DNA of 64,000 nt from Undibacterium sp. 5I1 (GCF_034314085.1 NZ_JAVIWI010000001.1:4216001-4280000); one strand, 5' to 3'. Positions 38,367-48,521 are shown, numbered from the stretch's first letter. Translations and numbers: made by a program. The notes: generated by a model from the sequence alone, not told the origin.

Positions 38367-38929
38367 TGACGGCAACGATAACGACAACGACAGCGAAGAG
38401 CTTGAAAGTAAATAGAGTTGCCAAGGCAGCCCAAGTCCAATTAATGATTTTTGATGTGGACGGTATTTTGACTGACGGCAGCCTGCATTTTGGCCCTGAG
38501 GGCGAAATGATGAAAAGCTTTAATGTGCTGGATGGTCAAGGTATAAGACTGCTGCAACAAGCTGGTATTCAGACCGCGATTATCAGCGCACGTCAGTCGC
38601 CGATTGTGGGGCGCCGTGCTTCCGATTTGGGGATTGTTCATTTGCGCCAGGGCATACATGACAAACGATCTGCTTTTGAAGAGTTGTGTATGGAACTGAA
38701 TATCGCAAGAGAGTATTGCGGTTTTATTGGCGATGATGTAATCGATTTACCCGTGTTAACGCGAGTTGGTTTTGCCGTCAGCGTGCCGAATGGACATGCC
38801 GAAGTACGTTCCCGCGTTGATTATGTGACGCGGGCTACTGGCGGTAACGGCGCAGTCCGCGAAGTCTGTGATTTTATATTGCAGGCTCAAGGTAAATACG
38901 ACCAGGCTTTAGTGCCTTTTTTAATATGA
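38366..38929 (+). CDS. kdsC: KDO 8-phosphate phosphatase
   Basis: HAD-superfamily phosphatase that yields KDO. The 187 residues include the HAD motif I LMIFDVDGILTDGSLHFGPEGEMMKSFNVLDGQGIRLL with nucleophile Asp, motif II TAIISARQSPIVGRRASDLGI, and motif IV CGFIGDDVIDLPVL. It is a tetrameric C0-cap type by length. The ATG at 38366 overlaps the kdsD stop (TGATG), and the stop overlaps the lptC ATG as ATGA. The tight overlaps indicate translational coupling. Confidence 0.96.
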   Translation: MTATITTTTAKSLKVNRVAKAAQVQLMIFDVDGILTDGSLHFGPEGEMMKSFNVLDGQGIRLLQQAGIQTAIISARQSPIVGRRASDLGIVHLRQGIHDKRSAFEELCMELNIAREYCGFIGDDVIDLPVLTRVGFAVSVPNGHAEVRSRVDYVTRATGGNGAVREVCDFILQAQGKYDQALVPFLI

Positions 38930-39558
38930 AAACCTTTATTTCTTTAGACCGGTTCCGGATTTGGCTATCCATTGTGATTCTTGGTATTGTCGTACTGTGT
39001 AGTTTTTGGGTTTTAGAAGTCATGCGCAAACATGATGTACAAAATACCTCAAATCTTCAAACCAGAATTGAGCCTGATTATTATGTTGAAAATTTCAATT
39101 TTATTCGGCTGCCAAACAAGGGGAAAATGAACTATCGTATTTCGGGTGATCGCTTAATTCATCGTCCGCGTTATGATAATTTTGAAATATCACAGCCGCG
39201 TATTAATAGCTTCGACGAAAATAAAACTCCTTTATTTATGCAAGCTGACAAAGCGGTAATCGAACAAAAAAATGCGCAGACAGCCGTCAAAATAGCACCG
39301 CGAGATAGTGATGAAATTCACTTATTTGGGCACGCCAAGGTAACCAGACCCGAGAGCCCAACGACAAAATACATGGAGTTGCAGTCCGACTATTTATTAC
39401 TTTTACCTGATCTGAATATTATGAAAACTGACAAGGCAGTGAGTCTTTTTTCACAAAATACGGAAACGCATGCGATCGGAATGTTCGCCAATAATGAAAC
39501 TCAGGAAGTAAATCTGCTAAGTAAAGTTCAAATTCAGATCCAGCCTAAAAAACAGTAG
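38926..39558 (+). CDS. lptC: LPS export protein LptC
   Basis: Bitopic inner-membrane protein that passes LPS from LptB2FG to LptA. The 210 residues have a single N-terminal membrane anchor (IWLSIVILGIVVLCSFWVLEVM) and a periplasmic beta-jellyroll (YYVENFNFIRLPNKGKMNYRISGDRLIHRP; EIHLFGHAKVTRPESPTTKYMELQSDYLLLLPDLNIMKTDKAVSL). The order between kdsC and lptA is the canonical one. The gene is coupled to kdsC by an ATGA overlap. Confidence 0.93.
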   Translation: MKTFISLDRFRIWLSIVILGIVVLCSFWVLEVMRKHDVQNTSNLQTRIEPDYYVENFNFIRLPNKGKMNYRISGDRLIHRPRYDNFEISQPRINSFDENKTPLFMQADKAVIEQKNAQTAVKIAPRDSDEIHLFGHAKVTRPESPTTKYMELQSDYLLLLPDLNIMKTDKAVSLFSQNTETHAIGMFANNETQEVNLLSKVQIQIQPKKQ

Positions 39559-39598
39559 ATCAGTTGCCAAATTCAAGTAACAGTATGAGGATATATTC

Positions 39599-40183
39599 AT
39601 GACATTTTTTAAACATCAACGTAAATACAAACATCAAGCATCGATATCATTTGCATTGATAATTGCAAGTCTGTCGTTGACTCATTCCCCTGCGTTTGCT
39701 GAGAAAGCAGATAGCCAAAAGATGACAGCAATCACCTCAGACCGATCTGATCGTAACGGTAAAACGAATGTAACTACGTTGACCGGTGATGTGATCATTA
39801 TCCGTGGGACATTAATAGTAAAAGCGGCTCGTGCCGTAATGACTGAGACGGCAACCAGTACTAGTTATGTGCTTTTTTCAGCACCGGGAGTGCAGGTGTT
39901 TTTCCGCCAAAAAAGAGATGGCGGCGCTGATTTATGGGTCGAGGGCGTTGCTGACAGGGTTGAGTATGATGACAAAACCGAGATTACGAAATTTATTTCT
40001 AAAGCCGATGTGAAATATCTCGACGGGACTGTAGTCACTCAAGAACAAAAGGGTGAATATTTGTCTTACGACAGCCTGAACGATCTTTTTGTCGCTGAGA
40101 ATAATAGTTCCGGTACAACGGTGCCTGGCTCTGGCCGGACTACCTTGTTCATCGCGCCAAAATCTGACAAAAAAGTCAAATAA
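39599..40183 (+). CDS. lptA: LPS transport periplasmic protein LptA
   Basis: Periplasmic bridge protein carrying LPS toward LptDE. The 194 residues have a signal peptide ([18 protein letters not shown], likely cut after AFA) and an OstA-type beta-jellyroll: [36 protein letters not shown], then [55 protein letters not shown]. It sits 40 bp after lptC and 4 bp before lptB, so the three are one transcription unit. Confidence 0.94.
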   Translation: MTFFKHQRKYKHQASISFALIIASLSLTHSPAFAEKADSQKMTAITSDRSDRNGKTNVTTLTGDVIIIRGTLIVKAARAVMTETATSTSYVLFSAPGVQVFFRQKRDGGADLWVEGVADRVEYDDKTEITKFISKADVKYLDGTVVTQEQKGEYLSYDSLNDLFVAENNSSGTTVPGSGRTTLFIAPKSDKKVK

Positions 40184-40187
40184 CAAG

Positions 40188-40928
40188 ATGAGTACATTGT
40201 CGATTAAAGGTTTACAAAAACGTTATGGCGCACGCCAGGTGGTAAGCGATGTGTCATTGGATGTGAAGAGCGGTGAAGTCGTTGGTTTGCTGGGTCCTAA
40301 CGGCGCAGGTAAGACGACATCGTTTTATATGATTGTTGGTTTGGTCACCTCGGATGGCGGTGAAATTAATATTGATGGCGTAGATATTTCACGCCTGCCG
40401 ATACATAAAAGAGCCAAGTTGGGTTTGTCCTATTTGCCGCAAGAAGCCTCAGTGTTTCGTAAGTTATCGGTAGAGGACAATATCCGCGCCGTACTTGAAT
40501 TGCAAAAAAATCCAGAAGGTAAATTTCTGACTAAGGCTGCCATTGAGCAACAATTAGACACCTTACTTGCTGAATTGCAGATTGAGGGTATTCGAGAGAA
40601 TCAGGCTCTGTCATTGTCCGGCGGTGAGCGTCGCAGGGTAGAGATTGCCCGGGCGCTGGCAACTAGTCCTCGTTTTGTCTTACTGGATGAGCCTTTTGCG
40701 GGCGTTGATCCAATCGCCGTGATTGAAATTCAGCGTATTGTGGGCTTCCTGAAAGATAGAGGGATAGGGGTACTGATTACCGATCACAATGTGCGCGAAA
40801 CCTTGGGTATTTGTGATCACGCTTACATCATCAATCAAGGTGCAGTGCTTGCCGCAGGTAAGCCCGACGACATCATCAATAATGAGTCCGTCCGCAGAGT
40901 TTATTTGGGAGAGCATTTCCGCATGTAG
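40188..40928 (+). CDS. lptB: LPS export ABC transporter ATP-binding protein LptB
   Basis: ATPase powering LPS extraction from the inner membrane. The 246 residues from [19 protein letters not shown] have Walker [17 protein letters not shown], a Q-loop near [18 protein letters not shown], signature [15 protein letters not shown] and Walker [20 protein letters not shown], then the His switch in [20 protein letters not shown] frame extended to 40089 overlaps lptA and is rejected. It is followed by rpoN after 11 bp, as in most proteobacteria. Confidence 0.96.
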   Translation: MSTLSIKGLQKRYGARQVVSDVSLDVKSGEVVGLLGPNGAGKTTSFYMIVGLVTSDGGEINIDGVDISRLPIHKRAKLGLSYLPQEASVFRKLSVEDNIRAVLELQKNPEGKFLTKAAIEQQLDTLLAELQIEGIRENQALSLSGGERRRVEIARALATSPRFVLLDEPFAGVDPIAVIEIQRIVGFLKDRGIGVLITDHNVRETLGICDHAYIINQGAVLAAGKPDDIINNESVRRVYLGEHFRM

Positions 40929-40939
40929 CGGGAAGCCAT

Positions 40940-42442
40940 ATGATGATGAAGCAAAGCCTGCAACTGCGCACGTCACAGCATTTGGCGTTAACGCCGCAAT
41001 TGCAGCAATCTATCCGTTTGCTGCAATTGTCCACGCTGGAGCTACATCAAGAGTTAGAAAATCTACTTTCCGACAATCCCATGTTGGAGCGGGTAGATGA
41101 TCCTATGGATAATGCAGTGCGCTTGCTTGCCGACGGCGCCATCAGTGCGACTACGAATAATTCTGAAACTGAATTCGCCGCGCCAGAAAAGAATGGCGAT
41201 GCTGCTACAGCAAGTGCCAGTTCTGAAAATGCCGACCTTAGCGAAGTCGCTGCCTCTGCCGATAGTACCAGCGCGAATGAAGAAGAGTGGAGCTTTGATG
41301 ATGTTCCTCAAGGCAGCAAATCGTCAGAAGAAGATGACGGACGTCCGCAATTAGAGGCAGCGCAAACCAGCCTCAGAGATCATTTGCTGGAGCAGATGCG
41401 GCTGAACATCCGTGAGCCGCGAGATCGGGCTCTGATTGAGCTGATGATTGATGCCTTGGATACCAATGGCTATTTGATGGAAACACTGGAAGAAATTCAT
41501 GCCAGCTTGCCGTTGGAGTTATGTGTTGAGCCAGAAGAATTATCCTTTGCGCTGAACATGTTGCAGAACTTTGACCCTAGCGGTGTCGGTGCCAGAAATG
41601 TATCCGAATGTCTGGCCTTGCAGATTAAACGTTTCCCTAAAATTCCTTTTGTGACGCGTCGGCTGGCGCAAAAAATTGTTGAGAACCACATCACTTTATT
41701 CGCTCAAAGAGATTTTAATAAGTTGAAGAAAATTCTCAATTGTGATGACGAGGATTTACGCGAAGCGCAAGTGGTTATTCGTCAATGTAATCCCAAACCG
41801 GGTGCTGAATTTGCCGCGGCCGCTTCGGATTATGTCGTGCCGGATGTGATCGTCAGAAAGACAGTGAACGGCTGGCAAGTATTACTCAACCAAGATGTGA
41901 TGCCAAAGCTACGTGTTAATAGTATGTATGCCAGCATCATGAAGCAAAATCGTGGTGACGGTACGCTAGGTTCCCAATTGCAAGAGGCGCGCTGGCTAAT
42001 CAAAAATATGCGGCAACGCTTTGATACGATTTTACGGGTTTCACAAGCGATAGTTGAAAGACAACGTAATTTTTTCACGCACGGTGCCGTTGCAATGCGA
42101 CCACTTGTGTTGCGCGAAATTGCTGATACACTGGGTTTACACGAGAGCACTATTTCTCGTGTAACGACGCAAAAATACATGCTGACCCCGCATGGTATGT
42201 TTGAGTTGAAATATTTCTTCGGTAGCCATGTCGCGACGGAAGCAGGGGGGGAAGCATCATCCACCGCGATACGTGCACTCATCAAGCAGTTGATAGGAGC
42301 AGAAGACCAGAAAATCCCACTCTCTGACAGCAAGATTGCAGACATGCTGGGAGAACAAGGCATGGTAATTGCGCGACGTACAGTCGCCAAATATCGCGAA
42401 GCTTTGAAAATCCCGCCAGTAAGCCTGCGCAAATCTTTGTAA
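40940..42442 (+). CDS. rpoN: RNA polymerase sigma-54 factor
   Basis: Sigma factor for -24/-12 promoters, activated by AAA+ enhancer-binding proteins. The 500 residues have region I (SLQLRTSQHLALTPQLQQSIRLLQLSTLELHQELENLLSDNPMLE), an acidic variable region II, and the core-binding and DNA-binding domains with the HTH (LREIADTLGLHESTISRVTTQKYMLTPHGMFELKYFF). The RpoN box near the C-terminus reads ARRTVAKYREALKIPP. A GGGAAG precedes the start. It closes the lpt operon and precedes hpf. Confidence 0.97.
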   Translation: MMMKQSLQLRTSQHLALTPQLQQSIRLLQLSTLELHQELENLLSDNPMLERVDDPMDNAVRLLADGAISATTNNSETEFAAPEKNGDAATASASSENADLSEVAASADSTSANEEEWSFDDVPQGSKSSEEDDGRPQLEAAQTSLRDHLLEQMRLNIREPRDRALIELMIDALDTNGYLMETLEEIHASLPLELCVEPEELSFALNMLQNFDPSGVGARNVSECLALQIKRFPKIPFVTRRLAQKIVENHITLFAQRDFNKLKKILNCDDEDLREAQVVIRQCNPKPGAEFAAAASDYVVPDVIVRKTVNGWQVLLNQDVMPKLRVNSMYASIMKQNRGDGTLGSQLQEARWLIKNMRQRFDTILRVSQAIVERQRNFFTHGAVAMRPLVLREIADTLGLHESTISRVTTQKYMLTPHGMFELKYFFGSHVATEAGGEASSTAIRALIKQLIGAEDQKIPLSDSKIADMLGEQGMVIARRTVAKYREALKIPPVSLRKSL

Positions 42443-42595
42443 CTTGTTCTTGAAATATCCTCGTATGTTGCTATATATAATTTAGCTCAATAAATAATTT
42501 AAATATTAGTCTGCCAATTCATCGTCTGATTAAATTTACATTAATTGAGTTAAGATAAAATGTTTGTAACAAGTAAGATTACCAAGGAGCGTAGT

Positions 42596-42940
42596 ATGAA
42601 TCTCACCATCAGTGGACATCACCTCGAAGTAACTCCTGCAATTCGTGAACATGTGCAAAATAAGCTTGAACGTATCAGGCGGCATTTCGATCAAGTAATT
42701 GATATCGCCGTCATCCTGACCGTGGATAAGCTCAAAGAAAAGGAAAAACGCCATAAAGCAGACATTAATCTGCACATCAGTGGCAAAGATATTCATGTTG
42801 AAAGCCTGGCACAAGATCTCTACGCCGCCATCGACACTCTCATCGACAAACTAGACCGACAAGTCATTAAACATAAAGACAAAATCCAAAATCATCAACA
42901 TGACGCGATCAAACACATACCCGATCCGACGCCAGTGTAA
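42596..42940 (+). CDS. hpf: Ribosome hibernation promoting factor (HPF/RaiA family)
   Basis: Small protein that binds the 30S decoding region and silences ribosomes in stationary phase. The 114 residues start [33 protein letters not shown] and continue with the [25 protein letters not shown] type helix, the short-HPF fold. The start at 42596 has a strong AAGGAG; a frame from 42560 is rejected. Its place just after rpoN is typical. A clear terminator follows. Confidence 0.95.
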   Translation: MNLTISGHHLEVTPAIREHVQNKLERIRRHFDQVIDIAVILTVDKLKEKEKRHKADINLHISGKDIHVESLAQDLYAAIDTLIDKLDRQVIKHKDKIQNHQHDAIKHIPDPTPV

Positions 42941-42976
42941 GCAGATGACTTAGTCGCTTTTTCGATTAGAAAATAG

Positions 42977-43008
42977 CAAAAAAGGACGCAATTCGGCGTC
43001 CTTTTTTT
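42977..43008 (+). terminator. Intrinsic terminator after hpf
   Basis: Stem AAAGGACGC/GCGTCCTTT with loop AATTCG and a T run, 37 bp after the hpf stop. Confidence 0.93.
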
Positions 43009-43057
43009 GTTTGCGTAACACTTGATTTGGTTTCGAAGATTATGTGCTGATATAAAT

Positions 43058-43137
43058 ATACTCCCCTATTATTTTTATAAATATGGCTTATTGTCCAGTA
43101 ATTACCTGGACAACTAAAATATACTTGGGGAGAGTAT
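43058..43137 (-). repeat. 80-bp structured dispersed repeat, copy F
   Basis: Reverse copy starting ATACTCCCC and ending GAGTAT, with a perfect central hairpin TTGTCCAG-N7-CTGGACAA. It lies between convergent hpf and ggt. Confidence 0.9.
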
Positions 43138-43244
43138 TTATATTGAATAACTGGAGAAATAAGCGATACTCGTAGCTATTCATTTCTTTAAGCCGCACAG
43201 ATTAGTTTGTACCCGTTTAAATTTCTACGCATTTAAATTTGACC

Positions 43245-45053
43245 TTAATACCCCAAAGTTTTTCCGTCAGGATTGCGCGGATCTGAATAACCATCAAATC
43301 CCTGATTGCTCATTTGTATAGTTTGTGTGCGACCCATAGTCGGTGACAATTTCAGATGCTGACCTTTTTGCTCCAGTATGTTTAAGGTATCGATGCTGAT
43401 CCCTTTTTCTACGCGCAATTGATCTGGCATCCATTGATGATGAATACGAGGCGCAATGCTGGCTTCGGCAACATTCATATCATGGTCAATCACATTCATA
43501 ATAATTTGCAAACTGGTGGTGATAATCCGGCTGCCACCTGGGCTGCCTGTGGTCAAAAATGGTTGTCCGTCTTTTAAAATAATTGTCGGTGACATTGAGC
43601 TGAGCGGGCGCTTGTATGCCGCAATCGCATTGGCATCGCCACCAAGTAATCCAAACGCGTTGGGAGCACCCGCTTTTACGGAGAAATCATCCATTTCATT
43701 ATTTAAGGTAATGCCGGTGCCGCTAGCAACGATGCCGCTACCAAAATTCAGATTCAACGTGTAGGTGGTTGCGACGACATTACCATACTGATCTGCTGTA
43801 GCAAAATGGGTAGTTTGATCACTTTCGTAAGGCGCTAGTTTACCGGGCTTGATTTGATCGGACGGCGTTGCATGTTCTGGATTAATTTTCTTTGATAACT
43901 CATCAGCATAGGCGCGCGATGTCAGTGCTTTAATAGGTACTTTGACAAAATCCGGGTCGCCCAAATATTCAGAACGATCGGCATAAGCGAGCTTCATGGT
44001 CTCCGCCATCAGGTGTAAGTTTTGTGCACTGTTACTGCCTTGTTCTTTAATCGGAAAGTGTTCAAGAATATGCAACATTTGTACGATGTGTACGCCGCCT
44101 GAGCTGGGTGGCGGCATGGACACGATTTCATAGCCGCGATAATTACCTTTGACGGGTTCGCGCTCGACGACCTTATAATTTTTCAGATCTTCTGCACTGA
44201 TAATGCCTTCATGCTGCGCCATTTCTGCAACAATTTTCTTTGCGATGGCCCCTTGATAAAAAGCACTTGCGCCTTCTTTTGCAATTAACTTGAGGGATGC
44301 AGCCAGATCTTTTTGGATTAATTTTTCACCAGCGACCAAAGGTTTGCCATTTTTAAAAAAGATCGCTTTGCTTGATTCCCACGCACCCAAATGATCATAT
44401 TCTGCGTCGAGGATGCTGGCTAAATGTGGACTTACCTCAAAGCCTTGTTCTGCCAGTTGTATCGCAGGTGCAATGACATCTGATAATCTCATGGTGCCGT
44501 ATTTACTTAGCGCCTGCGTCAATCCGGCGACAGTTCCAGGTACGCCAATCGCCAAATGCGAGTAGAGTGATTTGCCTGGAATGACTTTGCCTGCTTTATC
44601 CAGATACATGTCGCGGCTTGCTTTGATGGGTGCCATTTCGCGGAAATCCAGTGCGATGTCTCTACCCGATTTGGCATCATGGATTAGCATAAAACCTCCA
44701 CCACCAATATTGCCTGCATTTGGCAACACCACCGCCAGCGCAAAGCCAACCGCCACCGCAGCATCGACCGCATTCCCGCCACGCTTTAGCATATCTAGGC
44801 CAACTTGCGTTGCTAAGCCTTGTTCGCTCGCCACCATCCCATGCTGCGCATGGATTGGACTGACGATGTCATAACCAATATCGTATTTGACGACGGGATT
44901 AATACGAGTGGTTTTAGTTACGAATTGCGCTTGTACGGTAGTAATGCTTGATACCAGCGTCAGCACGATTAATCCCAAACGTGATGCGCGCAACAAGCTT
45001 GTTGAATTTGATAGAAGTGGGCAAGGCATTGGGAAAAGTAGCGGAGCGCGCAT
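43245..45053 (-). CDS. ggt: Gamma-glutamyltransferase (Ntn-hydrolase)
   Basis: Periplasmic enzyme that cleaves glutathione and transfers its gamma-glutamyl group. The 602-residue precursor has a signal peptide (LGLIVLTLVSSITTVQAQ). The large-subunit region includes NAVDAAVAVGFALAVVLPNAGNIGGGGFMLIHD, and the autocleavage Thr lies in SDQTTHFATADQYGNVVATTYTLN, followed by small-subunit motifs SSMSPTIILKDGQPFLTTGSPGGSRIITT. It therefore matures by self-cleavage into two chains. IS copy 2 is inserted 82 bp upstream of its start, reading the same way, which may have replaced its native promoter. Confidence 0.96.
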   Translation of the reverse strand: MRAPLLFPMPCPLLSNSTSLLRASRLGLIVLTLVSSITTVQAQFVTKTTRINPVVKYDIGYDIVSPIHAQHGMVASEQGLATQVGLDMLKRGGNAVDAAVAVGFALAVVLPNAGNIGGGGFMLIHDAKSGRDIALDFREMAPIKASRDMYLDKAGKVIPGKSLYSHLAIGVPGTVAGLTQALSKYGTMRLSDVIAPAIQLAEQGFEVSPHLASILDAEYDHLGAWESSKAIFFKNGKPLVAGEKLIQKDLAASLKLIAKEGASAFYQGAIAKKIVAEMAQHEGIISAEDLKNYKVVEREPVKGNYRGYEIVSMPPPSSGGVHIVQMLHILEHFPIKEQGSNSAQNLHLMAETMKLAYADRSEYLGDPDFVKVPIKALTSRAYADELSKKINPEHATPSDQIKPGKLAPYESDQTTHFATADQYGNVVATTYTLNLNFGSGIVASGTGITLNNEMDDFSVKAGAPNAFGLLGGDANAIAAYKRPLSSMSPTIILKDGQPFLTTGSPGGSRIITTSLQIIMNVIDHDMNVAEASIAPRIHHQWMPDQLRVEKGISIDTLNILEQKGQHLKLSPTMGRTQTIQMSNQGFDGYSDPRNPDGKTLGY

Positions 45054-45131
45054 GGATTGTCCTTGGGGCGTTTCAATATAATCGATTTTAACTTGATCGT
45101 TCTTATTCAGGCAGACAGGATTATTTTTATT

Positions 45132-45135
45132 AGTT
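45132..45135. repeat. Target-site duplication of IS copy 2 (AGTT)
   Basis: AGTT at 45132-45135 recurs at 46580-46583, abutting both IS ends. Confidence 0.85.
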
Positions 45136-46579
45136 GAGCTTCTTGCAAAATACCCAAACCAGTAAAGTCGAGCATGGGTGTGGCCACTGTTGCGATTGGT
45201 TTTCTTGTTTGAAGCGGCACATGTGACATGAATTTGTGCCGGATTATCGTTTTATGGCGTGTCAATCCCTATGTGACCATCACTGCCCCTATGAACGTTG
45301 GGAAACGTTGTTTTTTTCGACTCTTTAAAAGCAAAGCTGTTACGTAAATAAACGCATCAACTGATCTGCGGTCAATACCAATAAACCAAACATCAAATGC
45401 GACATCACTTTTTCGCTACCACGCACCCGTACTGTCGTGCCACCAAATTCGTCTTTCAGCCTGCCATTGGTACGTTCAGCTTGCGTGCGTTCTTTATAAC
45501 GCTGTTGTTCATGCGGGGCGAACGGTTTCTTCTCCCCGCCGCGTGCGTTGTGATCAATTAATGGCACGTGGCCAAGACTTTTGCTGTGTGCCCTTAACTC
45601 TTCACTGCAATACGCTGCATCCATCAAATCGTACAAATTCGTTACTCGTGCGGCCGTCATCGTTGCTAACGGCACCGCCGTTTGACTATCGTGCACCGAG
45701 GCGCTGGTCAATAGCGCACTGATGGCAACGCCGCAGTCAGCGGTGTCGATATGCAGCTTGTAGCCGTTCCAACTCACTTTATAACCTTGCGCATTGCATT
45801 TAGTGCCGCGGTCACACTCTTTGGGTAAAGCATTGACGATGCTCGGTAAAGTTTGCGTCAACTGCCAGCCTATCTTGGTCACTTTCTCTTCCTTTGGCGG
45901 CCTTATCTCGCCTTTCTTTGGCCGTCCACGGCGCTGCTTTTGGGCCTTTTCTACGGAAACAACTTTCATGTGTTTCTTCGGCTTCTCGCGCGCCGCAATC
46001 GCCGTGCCGTCACGGCTGATGTGTCCAATGAGGCTGTCGCCTAAATAACTCTTGATCAGCGCTTCGTGCACTTTCTCCGCTAATTTGGCTTGGGCAAATT
46101 CGCCAAAGGCGCGCGAAAAAGTGGCTTCATTCGGAACTTCTTTCCACATCTCAAAGCCGCACAGCCGTTTTAAACTGCGATCCATCGTCAATCGTTCTAT
46201 TAAGGCCGCTGTTGTATTGAGCCCCAACACAGCTTTGGCGATGAAGGCGCTGGCCAATGCACCACGGTCATGCGGTTTGCGTCCTATCCCTTGCCATTGG
46301 TCCGACACAAATTCTTCGATGCGCACCCAGTCTAGTACATGAATCAATTTTTCCAGCTTCGGCGTCAGTGACCCGCATTGCTGTTTTATCTCCGGTAGCA
46401 AATCGTGTTGCAGTAAATTCCAGCGTTGCATTATCAGCAGGCGTTGTGTAGGATTCATAGCGGAGCGCAGATGGTTGTTTAGTCACTTTCATCTTGCCAG
46501 AAATGGCCGCTCCTTTCTCATCTATTTTGCGCTTCTCGCAATAAAATTACTCTCCGGTGTTTCGTTTTGCAAGAACCTC
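45136..46579 (-). mobile_element. IS5/IS1182-like insertion sequence, copy 2 (1444 bp)
   Basis: Reverse-strand copy of the element at 9193-10636, with the same length and ends, and flanked by an AGTT 4-bp duplication. It lies between ggt and the rplY terminator. The two copies are inverted to each other across about 34.5 kb. Confidence 0.95.
45340..46458 (-). CDS. DDE transposase (InsH/DUF772-type N-terminus), copy 2
   Basis: Identical over all 372 residues to the transposase at 9314-10432, including Asp150, Asp280 and Glu328. The frame is intact, so both copies look active. Transcription runs toward ggt. Confidence 0.95.
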   Translation of the reverse strand: MNPTQRLLIMQRWNLLQHDLLPEIKQQCGSLTPKLEKLIHVLDWVRIEEFVSDQWQGIGRKPHDRGALASAFIAKAVLGLNTTAALIERLTMDRSLKRLCGFEMWKEVPNEATFSRAFGEFAQAKLAEKVHEALIKSYLGDSLIGHISRDGTAIAAREKPKKHMKVVSVEKAQKQRRGRPKKGEIRPPKEEKVTKIGWQLTQTLPSIVNALPKECDRGTKCNAQGYKVSWNGYKLHIDTADCGVAISALLTSASVHDSQTAVPLATMTAARVTNLYDLMDAAYCSEELRAHSKSLGHVPLIDHNARGGEKKPFAPHEQQRYKERTQAERTNGRLKDEFGGTTVRVRGSEKVMSHLMFGLLVLTADQLMRLFT

Positions 46580-46606
46580 AGTTTAGAGAAATACTATTTC
46601 ATTCAA

Positions 46607-46634
46607 TAAAAAAGCCGCCCGAAGGCGGCTTTTT
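46607..46634 (-). terminator. Intrinsic terminator after rplY
   Basis: Stem AAAAGCCGCC/GGCGGCTTTT with a tetraloop-like centre, followed on the minus strand by T6. It lies about 20 bp beyond the rplY stop. Confidence 0.93.
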
Positions 46635-46652
46635 GGGACAGGCAGAATTGAA

Positions 46653-47246
46653 TTACTTCGCTGCTGCTTCGCCTTCTTCTGCTGTAGCGCCAGCAGGTAC
46701 AACAGCGATAGCGACAGTCGCGTCATCACCGTGAACAATTGCTGTAACGCCTTTTGGCAATACCAAGCTAGAAACGTGGATAGATTGACCGGCTTCCAAC
46801 TTGGACAGATCAACTTCAACGAATTCTGGCAAGTCTGCTGGCAAGCAAGAGATATCCAGTTCAACAGCAACGTGGCTGATGACTGCAGCAGACAACTTAA
46901 CTGCTGGAGATACGTCAGCATTGATGAAATGCAGTGGTACTTTTACGTGGATTTTCTTGTTTGCATCAACGCGTTGGAAGTCAACGTGCAATACTAATTG
47001 TTTGTATGCGTGGACTTGGAAGTCGCGCAACAATACTTTTTCTGCTTTGCCATCAACTTCCAGATCCAAAATGGATGAGTGGAAGGCTTCTTTTTTCAAT
47101 GCATGGTACAAAGCATTGTGGTCCAGAGTGACGCTGACAGGTGCTTCTGTACCGCCGTAGATAATACCTGGTGTTTGGCCAGCAATACGCAGGCGGCGGC
47201 TCGCTCCGGTCCCCTGCTCTTTGCGTGCAAATGCGATTACTTTCAT
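46653..47246 (-). CDS. rplY: 50S ribosomal protein L25 (general stress protein CTC type)
   Basis: Binds 5S rRNA in the large subunit. The 197 residues are the long form: an L25 domain ([53 protein letters not shown]) plus the C-terminal beta-domain of CTC-type proteins ([34 protein letters not shown]) and an Ala/Glu-rich tail. It follows prs on the same strand, as is common in betaproteobacteria, with a terminator between the two. Confidence 0.96.
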   Translation of the reverse strand: MKVIAFARKEQGTGASRRLRIAGQTPGIIYGGTEAPVSVTLDHNALYHALKKEAFHSSILDLEVDGKAEKVLLRDFQVHAYKQLVLHVDFQRVDANKKIHVKVPLHFINADVSPAVKLSAAVISHVAVELDISCLPADLPEFVEVDLSKLEAGQSIHVSSLVLPKGVTAIVHGDDATVAIAVVPAGATAEEGEAAAK

Positions 47247-47310
47247 GGTGCTACTCCAAAAAATGCAAGATTGAACTTGCGGTTTTGCGTCCCCGCGACC
47301 AGGGACACAG

Positions 47311-47340
47311 AAAAAACGAGCTTGTTTTAAAACAAGCTCG
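47311..47340 (-). terminator. Intrinsic terminator between prs and rplY
   Basis: A perfect 12-bp palindromic stem CGAGCTTGTTTT/AAAACAAGCTCG is followed on the minus strand by T6. It lies just after the prs stop, so rplY likely needs its own promoter or partial read-through. Confidence 0.9.
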
Positions 47341-47353
47341 CAGAAAATTGTGC

Positions 47354-48316
47354 TTAATCCGTGAACAGAGAAATAACGGATTCGCCTTTAGTAATACGGC
47401 GGAAAGTCTCAGCCAGCAAACTGTCGCAAGACAATTGGCGGATTTTGCTACATGCTCTGGCCGCATCTGACAAAGGAATGGTATCGGTGACAACCAGCTC
47501 ATCCAACGGTGAGTTGGAGATACGGTCAATTGCCGGACCAGACAATACTGGATGTGTACAGTAAGCCAATACTTTTTTCGCGCCACGTTCTTTCAGAACT
47601 TCTGCCGCTTTGGTCAGTGTCCCGGCAGTATCGACCATGTCATCCATAATCACGCAGTTACGTCCTTCGACTTCACCGATGATGTTCATGACTTCTGATA
47701 CGTTGGCTTTTGGACGACGTTTGTCAATGATCGCTAAATCGCAACCCAGACGTTTTGCCAGCGCGCGGGCACGTACCACGCCACCAACGTCGGGTGAAAC
47801 GACTAATAAGTCTTCATAGTTCTTGGCAACTAGATCACCCAGCAAAATCGGTGATGCATAAATATTATCAACTGGAATATCAAAGAAACCTTGGATTTGA
47901 TCTGCATGCAAATCCATAATCAGCACGCGATCAACGCCAGCTTTTTCTAGCATGTTGGCAACAACCTTCGCTGAGATCGCTACGCGTGCAGAGCGCGGAC
48001 GGCGGTCTTGGCGGGCATAACCAAAGTAGGGAATCGCCGCAGTAATGCGGCCAGCAGATGCGCGCTTCAGAGCGTCGACCATCAAGATGATTTCCATCAG
48101 ATTGTCATTCGTCGGTGCGCAGGTTGATTGCAAAACGAAAACATCTTTACCTCGGACGTTTTCATTAATTTCGACCATCACTTCACCGTCGGAAAATTTA
48201 GAAACGTCTGCTTTACCGAGAGGAATGCCCAATTGTTTGACAACACCTTCAGCCAACGCAGGGTTAGCATTTCCGGTGAAAACCATCATGTTGTCATTTG
48301 CGCGCGCGTTTGCCAT
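47354..48316 (-). CDS. prs: Ribose-phosphate pyrophosphokinase
   Basis: Makes PRPP from ribose 5-phosphate and ATP for nucleotide, His and Trp synthesis. The 320 residues include [55 protein letters not shown], the catalytic [27 protein letters not shown] loop, the [10 protein letters not shown] flexible segment and the PRPP loop [26 protein letters not shown]. The gene sits between tRNA-Gln and rplY, the order usual in this group. Confidence 0.97.
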   Translation of the reverse strand: MANARANDNMMVFTGNANPALAEGVVKQLGIPLGKADVSKFSDGEVMVEINENVRGKDVFVLQSTCAPTNDNLMEIILMVDALKRASAGRITAAIPYFGYARQDRRPRSARVAISAKVVANMLEKAGVDRVLIMDLHADQIQGFFDIPVDNIYASPILLGDLVAKNYEDLLVVSPDVGGVVRARALAKRLGCDLAIIDKRRPKANVSEVMNIIGEVEGRNCVIMDDMVDTAGTLTKAAEVLKERGAKKVLAYCTHPVLSGPAIDRISNSPLDELVVTDTIPLSDAARACSKIRQLSCDSLLAETFRRITKGESVISLFTD

Positions 48317-48444
48317 GGCGGGACCTATCGGCTAGATTGAGGGTCAAGCGTAGTTGCTAATTCAGAATTAAACTTTTAGCAAAAACACTGCTGATACAAT
48401 TGAAAAAAGCCGCCGCACATTGTATGCGGCGGCTTTATATTTAA

Positions 48445-48521
48445 TGGCAGGGGATGGAGGACTCGAACCTCCGAATGCCGGAATCAAAATCCGGTGCCTT
48501 AACCAACTTGGCGAATCCCCT
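48445..48521 (-). tRNA. tRNA-Gln (anticodon TTG)
   Basis: Full cloverleaf on the minus strand. The acceptor stem AGGGGAT/ATCCCCT pairs perfectly, the anticodon loop reads TTTTGAT with anticodon TTG, the T arm contains GGTTCGAGTCC, and G73 is followed by encoded CCA. Confidence 0.96.

Noticed and set aside
40089-40187. N-terminal extension of LptB
   Set aside because: It overlaps lptA out of frame; the family start is at 40188.
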